From NCBI RefSeq assembly GCF_041677825.1, contig NZ_JBAYPG010000010.1:16381-80380 (forward strand): a stretch of DNA of 64,000 bases. The letters run 5' to 3'. Shown in pieces: positions 1 to 10,000 of the stretch. The notes under the pieces are model-generated. The model was not told where the DNA came from. It ran no database searches and worked only from the letters and a program-made list of their open reading frames with translations. Made by a program: the position numbers and the translations under genes. This stretch comes from Castellaniella sp041677825 (GTDB lineage: Bacteria > Pseudomonadota > Gammaproteobacteria > Burkholderiales > Burkholderiaceae_B). Each line of letters begins with the position of its first letter. The stretch's first letter is position 1.

Positions 1-716
1 TCCAGACCCCGAAAGGCCTGGCGCATGCGTTCGAACCATGCCGTGAAGTCGCGCCACAGGGCTTCGCGCCCCTGGGGAACCCGGATCGACTCGACCAGAT
101 CCCGGAAGGACAGAAAGGTGGCTTCTTGCCTGTCGTGTGTAAAACCATGCGCCTGATACAGATCACGGGCACTCTGGGCGAGGTAGGCCGAATGGGTCAC
201 ATACAGGACATCGCCTTCGGCCTGCTTGAGTTTTTCAAGGGTCAGTACGGTCTTGCCGCTGCCGGCACTGCCCACCACGACGAGCGGTGCAGGCATGCGA
301 AAAATCGCCTCTTGTGTATCGTCGAATGAAATGGGTTTATCCAGCACATGCATGACGGACCGGGTCGGATGCAGGTAGCGCAGCGGCTCGGCATCGGTGC
401 TGGCCGACTGTGGATCGAAATCGGGGATCTTTGCCTCGTCGACCCGGGCGCCACGCAGAAAGCGCGAGCTGTCGTAGTCGTGGTTGCGTATGACTTCCAG
501 CATCAGGGCGCAGACCTCATCGCCATGGCGCAGCAGCGAGAACAGCAGGCGGTCGGCTGCATCCAGCCGGGCGCGATAGAATTTGCCGCGGTTGATGCCG
601 CTGAGTTTCTTGACCTGGGCTGCCTGAAAATCCCCGGCGCCGATGGCCTGGCAGACCTTGCGATAGGCCTTGCCGACACCACGGGTATCCAGGTCGATGT
701 ATTCGAGTATGCGCAT
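1..716 (-). CDS. Superfamily I (UvrD/Rep-type) DNA helicase, N-terminal part only
   Basis: The reading frame opens at the ATG at 716 and runs off the left edge without a stop, giving 238 visible codons. Residues 1-65 (starting MRILEYIDLD) look like a compact RelE/ParE-like fold. A Walker A motif, GSAGSGKT, lies at about residues 149-156 and is followed by VLTLEKLKQAEGDVLYVTH, the usual helicase motif I-Ia layout. Known SF1A helicases unwind DNA with ATP; the motor domains 2A/2B lie outside the window. It follows the large regulator on the same strand after 119 bp. The RelE-like reading rests on general similarity of pattern only; the ATPase assignment is firm. Confidence 0.75.
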   Translation of the reverse strand, partial: MRILEYIDLDTRGVGKAYRKVCQAIGAGDFQAAQVKKLSGINRGKFYRARLDAADRLLFSLLRHGDEVCALMLEVIRNHDYDSSRFLRGARVDEAKIPDFDPQSASTDAEPLRYLHPTRSVMHVLDKPISFDDTQEAIFRMPAPLVVVGSAGSGKTVLTLEKLKQAEGDVLYVTHSAYLAQSARDLYQAHGFTHDRQEATFLSFRDLVESIRVPQGREALWRDFTAWFERMRQAFRGL

Positions 717-743
717 GAAATCGAGTATACAGTCCCCGAGGAT

Positions 744-817
744 CAGCAATGGTATTCATGCGGTGAACCGGCCCGGGCCTTGAGGAGCAGCAATGGCATC
801 CACACGGGGAACCGGCC
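744..817. repeat. Pair of 30-bp imperfect direct repeats
   Basis: Two copies, 744-773 and 788-817, both begin CAGCAATGG and end GAACCGGCC. They match at 25 of 30 positions with a 44-bp period. They fill most of the gap between the end of the large regulator and the start of the helicase gene, so they lie in the leader of the helicase message. Function unknown; a duplication or a paired binding site would both fit. Confidence 0.6.
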
Positions 818-835
818 GTCGGCCCGCGTCTGGCG

Positions 836-3800
836 CTATGGCCCGATCGGGCGGGTCAGCCAGTGCGCCTCACCCGCGGTGTCACGCTGCATCTCGAGCA
901 GCATGGCCTTGAAATAGCCTTCGTTCGTGGCATTGGCCGCCTGCAGGCCCCAGTCGATGGCCAGCTCGCGTGGCGCGTGCTGGTGCAATAGCTCATGGGC
1001 GTGCGCGAGCGTCATCAGTGCGCAGATGCTCAGGCCCGGTATCTTGCGCTGCAAGGCGTGGGCAGCCGGCAGGATTTGCGCAGGCCCTGCGTGATTCCCC
1101 TCGAATGCCTGCAGCCAGCCGTGAAGGATGTGGCTGCTGTGTTTCCAGATGGACAGCCGGTGTTGGGTCGCCGTCAGTGTCATTTCGCTCGCCAGGCGCT
1201 CGACGGCGTCGGCGTCCTGCGCCAGACTGGCCAGCAAGGCCGCAAAGAAAAGTGCCTGGCACAGCGAGTTGGGGTGCTGCAGTCGCCTGGCCAGCCTGAT
1301 TGCCTGGTGCTGGCAGTCCTGCATCCGGGCCCGTTGCCCCAGGCGTGCATAGGCCCATGACAGGGCCGACAGGCTGGTGACGTGGGCATGCGCCCCGGTC
1401 AGTGGCAGGGTGTGTCCGGGCGCTGCCGCCAGGCTGGCCAGCCCGTGTTGTACGACGGCCTCGAGATGATTGACCCACAGGAATGTGCGCGCACAGACGG
1501 CATGCGCTTCGGCGAGCAGGCCGGGTTCATCGTGCGCCATGGCCAGCTGCAGCAGTTCATCGGCCAGTGTGGCGGCCTTTCGATAATCGGCATCCTTGCC
1601 CGTGCTGGCCAGGAGCCATTGGCCCCAGAGCATCTCGATGCGCTCGTAAGGGGGCGCAACCGGCTTGCTCAAGGCGAGCGCGCGACCCAGCAGCCGGGTG
1701 ATCGTGCGCGAGTCCTCGTCATTGCGGACCAGCAGCACCTGCGCCAGTGGCAACAACAGCGAACGCTCCAGGGTGTCCCTGGTCTCATTGGCCTGCAGGT
1801 CCGGGATCAGTGCCAGGCCGGCACGCAGACAGGTCTCTGCCTGGTCGAATGCCGAAACCCGTATGGCATGATGCCCTGCCAGCAGCCACCAGGAGATGGA
1901 ACTCGCCAGGTGGCCTGCGGCCGCGTAGTGGCGGGCCACGCTGTCGGCCTGTTGCCTGGCGCGCTGGGGGAAGTGCCGCTCCAGGGCGCGGGCGATGTGC
2001 AGGTGGACCTCTTCGCGATCCGCCGCGAGCATCGAACTGTAGAGCACCTCGTGCGTCAGCACGCGCCGGAACTGAAAGCCTGCGATCACACCCGGCAGTG
2101 CATTCACGATGCCGAGCGCAAGCAGTCGCTGCATGATCACGCCCAGCGCCTGCTCATCGACGTTGCAGATCTGTGCCAGCAGCGGCAGATCGAATCGTGG
2201 CCCGATGATGGCCGCCAGCCGCATGACCCGCAGTGCATCATCTGCTGCATCGAGCTGTGCCTGTACGACATAGTGCAGTGATACTGGCAGGTTGCCGGTA
2301 TCCACGATTTCAGTTGGCTGCGGCGCTGGCGGCTGCGGGTCGGAGGCGGCCCTGTGCGCGCTGTGCCGATCGGCGACGAGGGCTTCCCGGGCCAGCTCCT
2401 GTGCGTACCATGGGATGCCATCGGCGCGTTTCACGACGGTGCGCAGGACATGGGTGGGCAGGGCGGGCTGATCGTCTTTCAGGATACGGGCAATGCCCGC
2501 TTCCGTCAGTGGTGGCAGCTGAATGCTGGTGAAGGTGTTCAGCCACGATGCCGATGGTCGTTCGCGGGCTGTCAGCAGCACCATCGTGGGCGTGCAGATC
2601 TTCTGCTGTGCAATGGTGGCCACGACCTCCTGGCTGACGATGTCCAGCCATTGCAGGTCTTCGATGATCAGCAGTAGCGGTCGCCGGGCTGCAAATTCTT
2701 TCAGCAGGCCGGCGATCACCGCCATGAGGTCTGCGCGACGGATGCGCGCCTGCTGCAGCGCATGGGGCGTTGCGGCGTCGTACAGCAGCGGGCGCAGCAT
2801 GTCGATGGTCGCCTGCTGGAATTGAGGGTAGCGGGCCTTGAGGATGCCTTCGATTTCATTCTGACCTGATTCCGGGGGGCTGGACGCCGGCAGCCCAAGG
2901 TGCGCGCCCAGGAGTTCACGAAACGGATGCAGCAGTTGATCGTGCCGCCCGGGCTGTCCATGCAGTACACAAACGCAACCCGTGGCCTGGGTGATGTGTC
3001 CGCGCAATGCATCCACGAGCCTGGATTTGCCGATACCGGTCTCGCCCAGCAGCAGCAGACGCTGGAACTTCCCCTGGCACGCCTGTTTCCAGGCCTGCAG
3101 CAGTTGCTTCAATACGGGTTCACGACCCAGCATCTGTGTGGCCATTGGCAGGGTGTCGTGTGCGGTGTCGCGTGCGGTGCCGGGTGCAGGGCCGTCCAGC
3201 AACAGATAGGACTCGCCGGCTGTTCCATCGCCTGCAGCCACCCGGCGTGCTGGCCTGGCGTGCCGGCCGGATTGCTGCTGCAGGAGCCCTAAGGTGCGGC
3301 TGCACAGCAATATGGCGCTTTCCGGCGCCTGTTCGCACAGATCATAGGCCGTTCGGGACACCGAGCCGGACAGCTCGGGTCGCTGGATGTCCCGGCTGGT
3401 GATGATGATCCCGGTGCAAATGCCGGCACTGAATGCAAATTGAGGGACAAAATTCTGGCGCAATATCTGGGCGACTTCGACGGCTTCGGGTGCAACCTGT
3501 TCCGTGCAGCGCGGATAGCCAAGGTAGACGAAAATATGGCCATCATGCCCCTGCGTGACGCACGCCTGGCGGGTACGCAGCAATCGGGTGGCCATGAGCC
3601 TCGCCTGTGCCAGCTCTTCACGGGCTTCAGGCTCCGCGCCGCTGGCGGGCTGGGTATGGTAGCAAAGCACGGTGACCAGCCGGCGCTGTATGGCAGGGCC
3701 AACCAGATATTCTGGTATCGTGGCCGACGCATCTGGCCTGGCGCTCCGGGCATCGACGGCGCGATCCTGCAAGTCGCCATACACCGCTGGGTGGGCTGAA

Positions 3801-4705
3801 GCGGGCGCTGGCTCGGCGTTGATTTCGGTGGCCAGCCTGCCATGGAAGTGGCTGCTCCACAACACGGCCGCGCCGGCTCGCCCGGTGGCGGTCAGCAATT
3901 GCACGTAACGGTGCTGGCAGGTTTCGTTCCAGGGATCCAGCTGCGTGCAGCGCAGTGCGTGCTGCAATGCCAGCTCCAGTTCGCCCCGGTGCTGTCGTGC
4001 GTTGCACAGGAATTCTTCGCGTGCCATGGCCTGGCAGCGCAAGGTTTCACGCTGGGCATCGCACCACAATTCGAATTCCGGTGCGTCTTGCAGTGCAAAG
4101 TCCTTCAGGAAGTCGCCCTGATACAGGGCTGCCCTGGCCTGAATGTCATCCAGGCAGGTACTGCACGGGCCTTCTGGCGCCGACTCGAGGCAGCGGCTGT
4201 GGCAAGCACTTTCGTCCTGGATGGCGTGCACGTCCACCCAGCACCATGGGCCTGCCAGCAGTTGTACGTGATCCCGTTCGCCCTGCAGGCAGTGAGCGGC
4301 CGTAGTGCCCAGGGCTCGATGCAGCTGAAACAGCGCCTGGCGCAGATTGGTGCGGGCATCGGCCATTGGCAGCCTGGGCCAGAGCAGGGCGGCCAGGAAT
4401 TCACGAGTGTATCGGCGACCTGCTTCATGCGCGAGGTAGGCCACCAGCGCCTGGGTCTTGCGATGCAGCTTGTCTGTCAGTGCCTGATGCCCGGCTAGTG
4501 CGTCGAAGTGACCGAGCAGCCGAATGGCCAGGTGCGCCGGCGCTGCGGCCATGGCCTCAGCGTGCGATGCGGAGCGGGTTCTGGAATCCATGCGCGCCAA
4601 TTGATCGATGACATCGAGTAATGGGTCACTGCGTTCTGTGCTGCATATCCTGCCAGACGGAGATATTACGACAAAAAAATGTTTATACATCAATTTTTGA
4701 TCCAA
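836..4705 (-). CDS. SARP/BTAD-type transcriptional regulator with cyclase-like, AAA ATPase and TPR regions
   Basis: The protein has 1289 residues. Residues ~58-130 form an OmpR-type winged helix, and ~155-300 a bacterial transcriptional activator domain. Within the latter, Cys168, 172, 181 and 184 could bind a metal. Residues ~340-505 resemble a degenerate class III nucleotide-cyclase domain (RRLVTVLCYH, FAFSAGICTG). An ATPase module follows, with Walker A GETGIGKS at 554-561 and Walker B LLLIIEDLQWLD near 677-688. The remaining 550 residues are helical and TPR-like. This is the plan of large signal-integrating activators of the AfsR/MalT type. It is divergent from the hfa-like operon with only 83 bp between, so it probably controls it (inference). 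The true start may be the Met codon at 4591, because the first 38 codons are AT-rich. Confidence 0.8.
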   Translation of the reverse strand: MDQKLMYKHFFVVISPSGRICSTERSDPLLDVIDQLARMDSRTRSASHAEAMAAAPAHLAIRLLGHFDALAGHQALTDKLHRKTQALVAYLAHEAGRRYTREFLAALLWPRLPMADARTNLRQALFQLHRALGTTAAHCLQGERDHVQLLAGPWCWVDVHAIQDESACHSRCLESAPEGPCSTCLDDIQARAALYQGDFLKDFALQDAPEFELWCDAQRETLRCQAMAREEFLCNARQHRGELELALQHALRCTQLDPWNETCQHRYVQLLTATGRAGAAVLWSSHFHGRLATEINAEPAPASAHPAVYGDLQDRAVDARSARPDASATIPEYLVGPAIQRRLVTVLCYHTQPASGAEPEAREELAQARLMATRLLRTRQACVTQGHDGHIFVYLGYPRCTEQVAPEAVEVAQILRQNFVPQFAFSAGICTGIIITSRDIQRPELSGSVSRTAYDLCEQAPESAILLCSRTLGLLQQQSGRHARPARRVAAGDGTAGESYLLLDGPAPGTARDTAHDTLPMATQMLGREPVLKQLLQAWKQACQGKFQRLLLLGETGIGKSRLVDALRGHITQATGCVCVLHGQPGRHDQLLHPFRELLGAHLGLPASSPPESGQNEIEGILKARYPQFQQATIDMLRPLLYDAATPHALQQARIRRADLMAVIAGLLKEFAARRPLLLIIEDLQWLDIVSQEVVATIAQQKICTPTMVLLTARERPSASWLNTFTSIQLPPLTEAGIARILKDDQPALPTHVLRTVVKRADGIPWYAQELAREALVADRHSAHRAASDPQPPAPQPTEIVDTGNLPVSLHYVVQAQLDAADDALRVMRLAAIIGPRFDLPLLAQICNVDEQALGVIMQRLLALGIVNALPGVIAGFQFRRVLTHEVLYSSMLAADREEVHLHIARALERHFPQRARQQADSVARHYAAAGHLASSISWWLLAGHHAIRVSAFDQAETCLRAGLALIPDLQANETRDTLERSLLLPLAQVLLVRNDEDSRTITRLLGRALALSKPVAPPYERIEMLWGQWLLASTGKDADYRKAATLADELLQLAMAHDEPGLLAEAHAVCARTFLWVNHLEAVVQHGLASLAAAPGHTLPLTGAHAHVTSLSALSWAYARLGQRARMQDCQHQAIRLARRLQHPNSLCQALFFAALLASLAQDADAVERLASEMTLTATQHRLSIWKHSSHILHGWLQAFEGNHAGPAQILPAAHALQRKIPGLSICALMTLAHAHELLHQHAPRELAIDWGLQAANATNEGYFKAMLLEMQRDTAGEAHWLTRPIGP

Positions 4706-4788
4706 CTAACGCACAGCTTACGCAGTGCTTTTACGATCCGGGTGGTGAATTTTCATAACCGATTTGCTTGGATGGTAAGGGACATGCC

Positions 4789-5445
4789 ATGACAGTACGA
4801 TTCTCGAGGGGTTCCTGGCGGTTGGCGTGTGGGGCTGGCCTGCTGTATGTGGCCGCCATCCCTGCGGCGCAGGCCCAGGTGTGGGCCATAGAGGGCCTGC
4901 CCTGGCAGTTCGAGACACCGGCGGCCAAAAGCGCCAAGGCGGTGATGCTCGATGTCATCGAACGCAAGAAGGGTGGTTATTACGATTCCTTTCAGGCCAC
5001 CTACAACGTCACGAACAACGTCACCAACAACACGCGCATCGATCGTCAATACAACTGCGGCATAAGCGCAACGGCGACGGGCTCGGCCTCTGAAAACGGC
5101 ATGCAATCCACGGTGTCCTCGCCGATCACGACCAACACCAGTGGCAACGATGCGAACGCCGCAGCCAACACCAGCAGCACCGATATCCAGGATGACGGCC
5201 TGCTGGGCCCAAGCGGCCACGGGGCCGGCGCCACGTCTGCGCAGACCGGCCAGCACAATTCGGGCGATGTCGCGGCAGGGATCAGGGATTCCTCCAGCTG
5301 GGCGTCTTCGGCGCCGGTGATTGCGGGCGATGGCCGCAGCTGGCAGGCCCTGAATGTCGATCAAGTCAACAAGGGTGACCAGACGGCGCAGGTCTGGGAC
5401 AGCTCGGCCTGTGCCTTTGGCCCGGGCGGGGTCGCCTTGAACTGA
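4789..5445 (+). CDS. Secreted Asn/Thr-rich protein, HfaA/curlin-like (first gene of holdfast-anchor-like operon)
   Basis: The protein has 218 residues. The start at 4789 is chosen because AAGGGA lies six bases upstream. An N-terminal signal peptide ends near AAQA at residues 26-29. The mature part begins VWAIEGLPWQFETP and contains the Asn-rich stretch NVTNNVTNN. The rest is rich in Asn, Ser, Thr, Gly and Ala, with no membrane segment. Position and style match HfaA, the small curlin-related protein exported through HfaB in Caulobacter, and a CsgG/HfaB gene follows after 71 bp. Composition alone does not prove homology, so the name is a contextual assignment. It probably becomes part of a surface polymer or adhesin. 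Confidence 0.55.
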   Translation: MTVRFSRGSWRLACGAGLLYVAAIPAAQAQVWAIEGLPWQFETPAAKSAKAVMLDVIERKKGGYYDSFQATYNVTNNVTNNTRIDRQYNCGISATATGSASENGMQSTVSSPITTNTSGNDANAAANTSSTDIQDDGLLGPSGHGAGATSAQTGQHNSGDVAAGIRDSSSWASSAPVIAGDGRSWQALNVDQVNKGDQTAQVWDSSACAFGPGGVALN

Positions 5446-5516
5446 GTGGCGCCATGATGCCCGCGCTCTTCGCAGGCCACATCCCGAGTGTTTGCACCCC
5501 CTGAATCCCTTGCCAA

Positions 5517-6920
5517 GTGATGACCATGGAATCTTCAATCGCTGTATCCCGCCCCGCTCACAGTGCCAGGTGCCGTCCAACAGGGCGGCGCCCCTGGCTC
5601 AGGCTCATTCCCCTGATCGGCGTGCTGGCCCTTAGCGGTTGTGCATCCATTTCGATGCACAAGCGGTTTCCAGACGAAGCCCCGGTCGTGCACGGCCCGG
5701 CGGTGCACGGCAACCGCACACCCATAGACGGCGCGTTTGCCTGCCTGGCCAACGACATCATCGCCCGGCGCAAGCCCCGCCTGTCGATCGCCGTGGGCGA
5801 CGTGAAAGACTACACCGGCAAATACAGCCAGAACGATGGCAGTGCCATCACCCAGGGCGGGGCCCTGATGGTGTACTCGGCACTGGGCAAGATGGGCCGT
5901 GCTATCCAGCTGCACGAGCGCTTCGATACGCGCATCGCCGAACTCGAACTGGCCTATATAGACCGGCGCCAGCTGGGTGACGGCGGCGAACACGTGCTGC
6001 AGACCCCACAAGGCCAGCAGAGCGTGCCCTGGGTGCCGTATTTCGGCGGCACCATCCTGCGTTCAGACTACTACATCGTGGGCGGCATCACCGAACTGAA
6101 TTACAACATCCAGTCAGGCGGCGGCGAGTTCCTGATCAACCAGATCGGCCCGAAGGCGCGCACCTTCACCATGAGCATAGGCGTCGACCTGCGCATCGTG
6201 GACACCAGGACGCTGGTGGTGGTCGATACCGTCAGCCTGCAGAAGCAGATCACCGGTTTCGAGGTCGGCCTCGATGTGTTCCGTTTCTTTGGCAGCGACC
6301 TGTTCGACATCAACCTGGGCGCCAAGAACATGGAACCCCTGCAGCTCGGGGTGCGCTATGCCCTCGAGCAGGGCGTACTCGACCTGCTGGGCTCAGTCTA
6401 CCAGCTGGATCCCCAGGCCTGCCTGGCCCAGGCGCTCGCAGATGGCAAGGCCGGCAAGGCCCCGGCCAAGGCAGTGGCCCCTGCCCCGGTACAGCCGCAG
6501 GCCACTGCTGCGCAAACGCAGACGGCGGCTGTGGCTGCCGCCCCGGTGCCCATCAGCCGGGCGACCAACGCCGGGCCCGCCCTGTCAGGTGGCAACAGCT
6601 ACCAGGTGCTGTATGAATTCGGCGACCCCGGCATCAGCCAGCAGTCGAGCTCGACCATCGAGCGCATCGTGGCCGATGCCGCCAAGAACAAGATTGTGGA
6701 GGTCCAGATCATCGCCCGTGACAACGAGAACTGGTCATCCATGAAACGCCAGGAGCTCACTGGCCAGCGCGTGCGCAACCTGCGTGACGCCCTGGCGGTG
6801 CGTGGTGTGCACCCCTCGCGCGTACGCCTGACCTGGGAACCGGCGCCATCCGACACCTCGATCCGTCGGGATGGCGCAGGCTACCAGATATTTGCCGTGG
6901 TCAGCGTCACGCCACAGTAG
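5517..6920 (+). CDS. CsgG/HfaB-family outer-membrane secretion lipoprotein with C-terminal OmpA-like domain
   Basis: The protein has 467 residues. An N-terminal lipoprotein signal has the lipobox LSGC (Cys42 from the GTG at 5517; ATGs at 5520 and 5526 are alternatives). Residues ~75-300 carry CsgG/HfaB-type sequence: PRLSIAVGDVKDYTGKYS, YYIVGGITELNYNI, DLRIVDTRTLVVVDTVSLQK. CsgG proteins form the ring-shaped outer-membrane channel that exports unfolded curlin or holdfast anchor subunits. An Ala/Pro-rich linker (~310-355) leads to a last domain of about 105 residues that resembles a degenerate OmpA-like peptidoglycan-binding domain (RQELTGQRVRNLRDALAVRG). The family's usual length is about 280-340 residues, so the tail is an addition. 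It sits between a small exported protein and a giant repeat protein, as in hfaABD. Confidence 0.8.
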   Translation: MMTMESSIAVSRPAHSARCRPTGRRPWLRLIPLIGVLALSGCASISMHKRFPDEAPVVHGPAVHGNRTPIDGAFACLANDIIARRKPRLSIAVGDVKDYTGKYSQNDGSAITQGGALMVYSALGKMGRAIQLHERFDTRIAELELAYIDRRQLGDGGEHVLQTPQGQQSVPWVPYFGGTILRSDYYIVGGITELNYNIQSGGGEFLINQIGPKARTFTMSIGVDLRIVDTRTLVVVDTVSLQKQITGFEVGLDVFRFFGSDLFDINLGAKNMEPLQLGVRYALEQGVLDLLGSVYQLDPQACLAQALADGKAGKAPAKAVAPAPVQPQATAAQTQTAAVAAAPVPISRATNAGPALSGGNSYQVLYEFGDPGISQQSSSTIERIVADAAKNKIVEVQIIARDNENWSSMKRQELTGQRVRNLRDALAVRGVHPSRVRLTWEPAPSDTSIRRDGAGYQIFAVVSVTPQ

Positions 6921-7022
6921 GCATCTGGTTTTGCAGAACCAAGAGATGTTGTACCCCAACCGGGCCACGTGCCGTGGCATCGCAGCGTAGGCCTGGGCCA
7001 TGAAACTCACAGGGAGTTCGAT

Positions 7023-10000
7023 ATGAAGAAGAAGTCCAGATCCAGTGCGCGATGCAACCCTCGTGCCCGTACCGTTGCCAGTGCCTCGGGCCTGGCTCTG
7101 ATCCTGGGGTTGGTCAACGCCGCTGTAGCCGCCGATGTATCGGTCCTGATACCGAATACGCCCACGTCAGTTGATGATATCGTACTGACGCCGAACCCGC
7201 CGATTTCTCCGGCACCGCCTTATCTCGGCACGGCGCAGTTCCAGCAAGGCATCGTCGATGCCTCGATTGCCGATAGCCCGCTGTTTACCAGTTCGCCCAG
7301 TGGCGACCCGGGTGACGCCGTCATCATCACGACCAACCAGTTGCTCGCCAATGCGCTGGGCAACAGTGCGGTGCAGACGCTGGATGCCGATGAGCTGGCC
7401 AGTCAGCTGGAATTTTCCGTAGCCACCGGCCAGGCCGTCAGGCTGGGTGCGGGTGGCCAGCAGGTGAAGGCCTCGATCACGAACTCGCCGGCCACCATCA
7501 CCTTCAGCAACGGTACCAACGACGTCGTGGGCAACACGATCCATGCGGGTGCCACCTTGAATCAGGCCGAGAGCGCGGTGAGCGACACCGATTTCGTCGC
7601 GGGTTCGGCGGGTAACGAAGGCAGTGCATTGGCCACCAGCGACCATGTTGGTGACCCGAGCTATACCGGCGTCGCCGAAGCTGACGCGACCGGCGCGATC
7701 GCCAACGCCCAAAAGGCACGCAGTAACATCAATTCGGGCGCATCCGGGGCGAACGTATCGGGCTCGGGCGTGCGGGTCACCGCTGACACGGCCGATCTGG
7801 GTACGGGCGACACGATCACGGTGTCCGGCAATGAGGTCAGTGCGACCTTCAACGACAACGATGCCCGCAATACCTACGAAGGTTCGGGGGGCGCCTTCGA
7901 AGGCAGCGTCGCCGTCAGCAACCTGCAGCTCGACTGGACCGCGCCCCAGCATCCTTCGCCTGACCAAGGGGCCACGGTTTCGGGCAGCGGCGTGGCCGTC
8001 TCGACCAACGACAAGGCAATCGATGGCACGGTCACGGTGACCGGCAACCGCATCATCGCGCAGACCAAGGGCAATGCCGTGGCCAATGCGGCTGATGTGG
8101 CTGCGGCCACTACGGTATCCGGCAATGACGCAGCGCCCAGCGTAGCGGTAGCGGGTAGTGTCAGTTCGCACGGCTGGAATGTCGACGTTCAGGATGCCAC
8201 GCTGGCCATCGCCAACCTGCAGCAGAACTACGGCGGGGTCACCCTGCAATCCACCATTACGGCCAGCCCCGTCGTCGTCAGCGGCACGGGGGGCGAAGGT
8301 GATATTTCGGTGACCCGCAATGCGTCGTGGGCATCGGCCACCGGCAATGACGCCGACAATGCCCTGGGCATTGCGGCAGGCACCGGCATCGATGGGGCCA
8401 GCGCGGCCATCGCCAGCATGCAGCACAATCTGAATGCCACCATTGGCGCGAACAATGACACCGTAGTTGCCGTGCAGGCTGCTGGCGGTGGCGGGCCTCT
8501 GGCACAGACCGGCCAGGTGGTCCTGGCGCGCAACGTCCTCGGGGCCTCGGCCACGGGCAATGTGGCTGGCAATCAGATCGACCTGGACACCGATACCGGC
8601 ATCCAGTCCACGGCAGATGGGCTGGCCTTCATCGTCAGCAATAACCAGGCCAGCCTGGACGGTTCGGTGAACGCCGAGGGCACGGGCAGCCTGTGGGCCA
8701 ATCTGCAGAACGCCGAAGACGAGCCAGCCAATGTGGCCTTGACGCGCAACGTGGTGGTCAGCCGGGCGAGCGTCAATGAGGCTGACAATGGCCTGCAGGC
8801 CACGGCCGGCTCGGCATCGTTCACTGCGGCTGTCATGAATGTGCAATTCTCGGGGACGGATGCGAAGAGCACGACCGAGAGCCCGGGCATCCAGGCCCAA
8901 CTGGCCGAGAACAGTGGTGCCGATACACCCTCGAATGCGGTGGTCGACCGCAATACCCTGTCTTCGGCCGCCAGCGGCAACCTGGCTGACAACGACCTCG
9001 ACGTCACGGTGGATACGACCCTCGCCATCCCGGAATCGGGTCAGCAAGATATCAATCGTCAAGATATCATCAACCGGCAGCATGTCACCGGGGCAGAGAT
9101 CTCGGCTGAAACTCTTGGGGGCGACAACGGCCCGCTGGTCGGCATCGTGGCCGCCGGCGGGGTCACGGGCACTTCGGATGTGCTGGGCAATGAGATCCGC
9201 TCCACGGCGCTTGGCAGCCAGGCGGACAATGCCCTGGCGCTGGCCGGCGGCAATCTGGCACTCGATGGCGATGTATCGCTTGAAAATACACAGAGCACCA
9301 ATATGAAACCGGGGGGCACACCGGGCGTGGTGGAAGATGGCGTACTGGTGAGTGCCTCCACCGCCGGCCAGGTGATGATTGTCGCGCCCACGGGCAACAT
9401 TGCCGGCAGCAGCCACCTGCTGGACAACCTGCTGCAATCTTCTGCGATCGCCAATGCCGCCGACAATTCACTCAGCCTTGCGGCGGATACAGTGCTGGCC
9501 TTTGGTGATGGTGCCGCGGCCACGATAACCAACAATCAGGGGCCTGTTGATGATGCTCCGAATAACGGTGTCTATACTCCGGTTACCGTGAATGCTGCCA
9601 CGGAGGGTGGTCTGGCCATCCTGGCCCTGGGTGGTGATATCCTGGGCGATGCCACCGTTTCGGGCAACCGCATCGAGGCGACCGGTGGGCAGAACACGGC
9701 CACCAACATCCTCGCGGCCCAGGCGGGTTCCATCCAGGGGGGCGATCTCGAGGTGATCAACCAGCAAAATGCGCTGGGTTCGGTGACTGTCGCAACCACG
9801 GGCACGTCGCTGCTCGGCGTGCAGGCTTCGGGCGCACTGCCTGATGCTGCAGTGCTCGACAACGTCACGCGCAGCGTGGCCTTTGGCAATGACGCCACCA
9901 ACGGCGTGACGATCGATACCGACACCGGCAATGGCGCTTCGGCATCGGTTTCCAACGTGCAGGACAATGCCTCGACGGTGATGGCAAGCACCACGACGGC

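Noticed and set aside
7167..9437. 756-codon open frame on the minus strand opposite the giant repeat protein
   Set aside because: It is a shadow of the high-GC repeat gene: no start-site signal, no recognisable domain, and the plus frame has a signal peptide, motif repeats and a good ribosome site.
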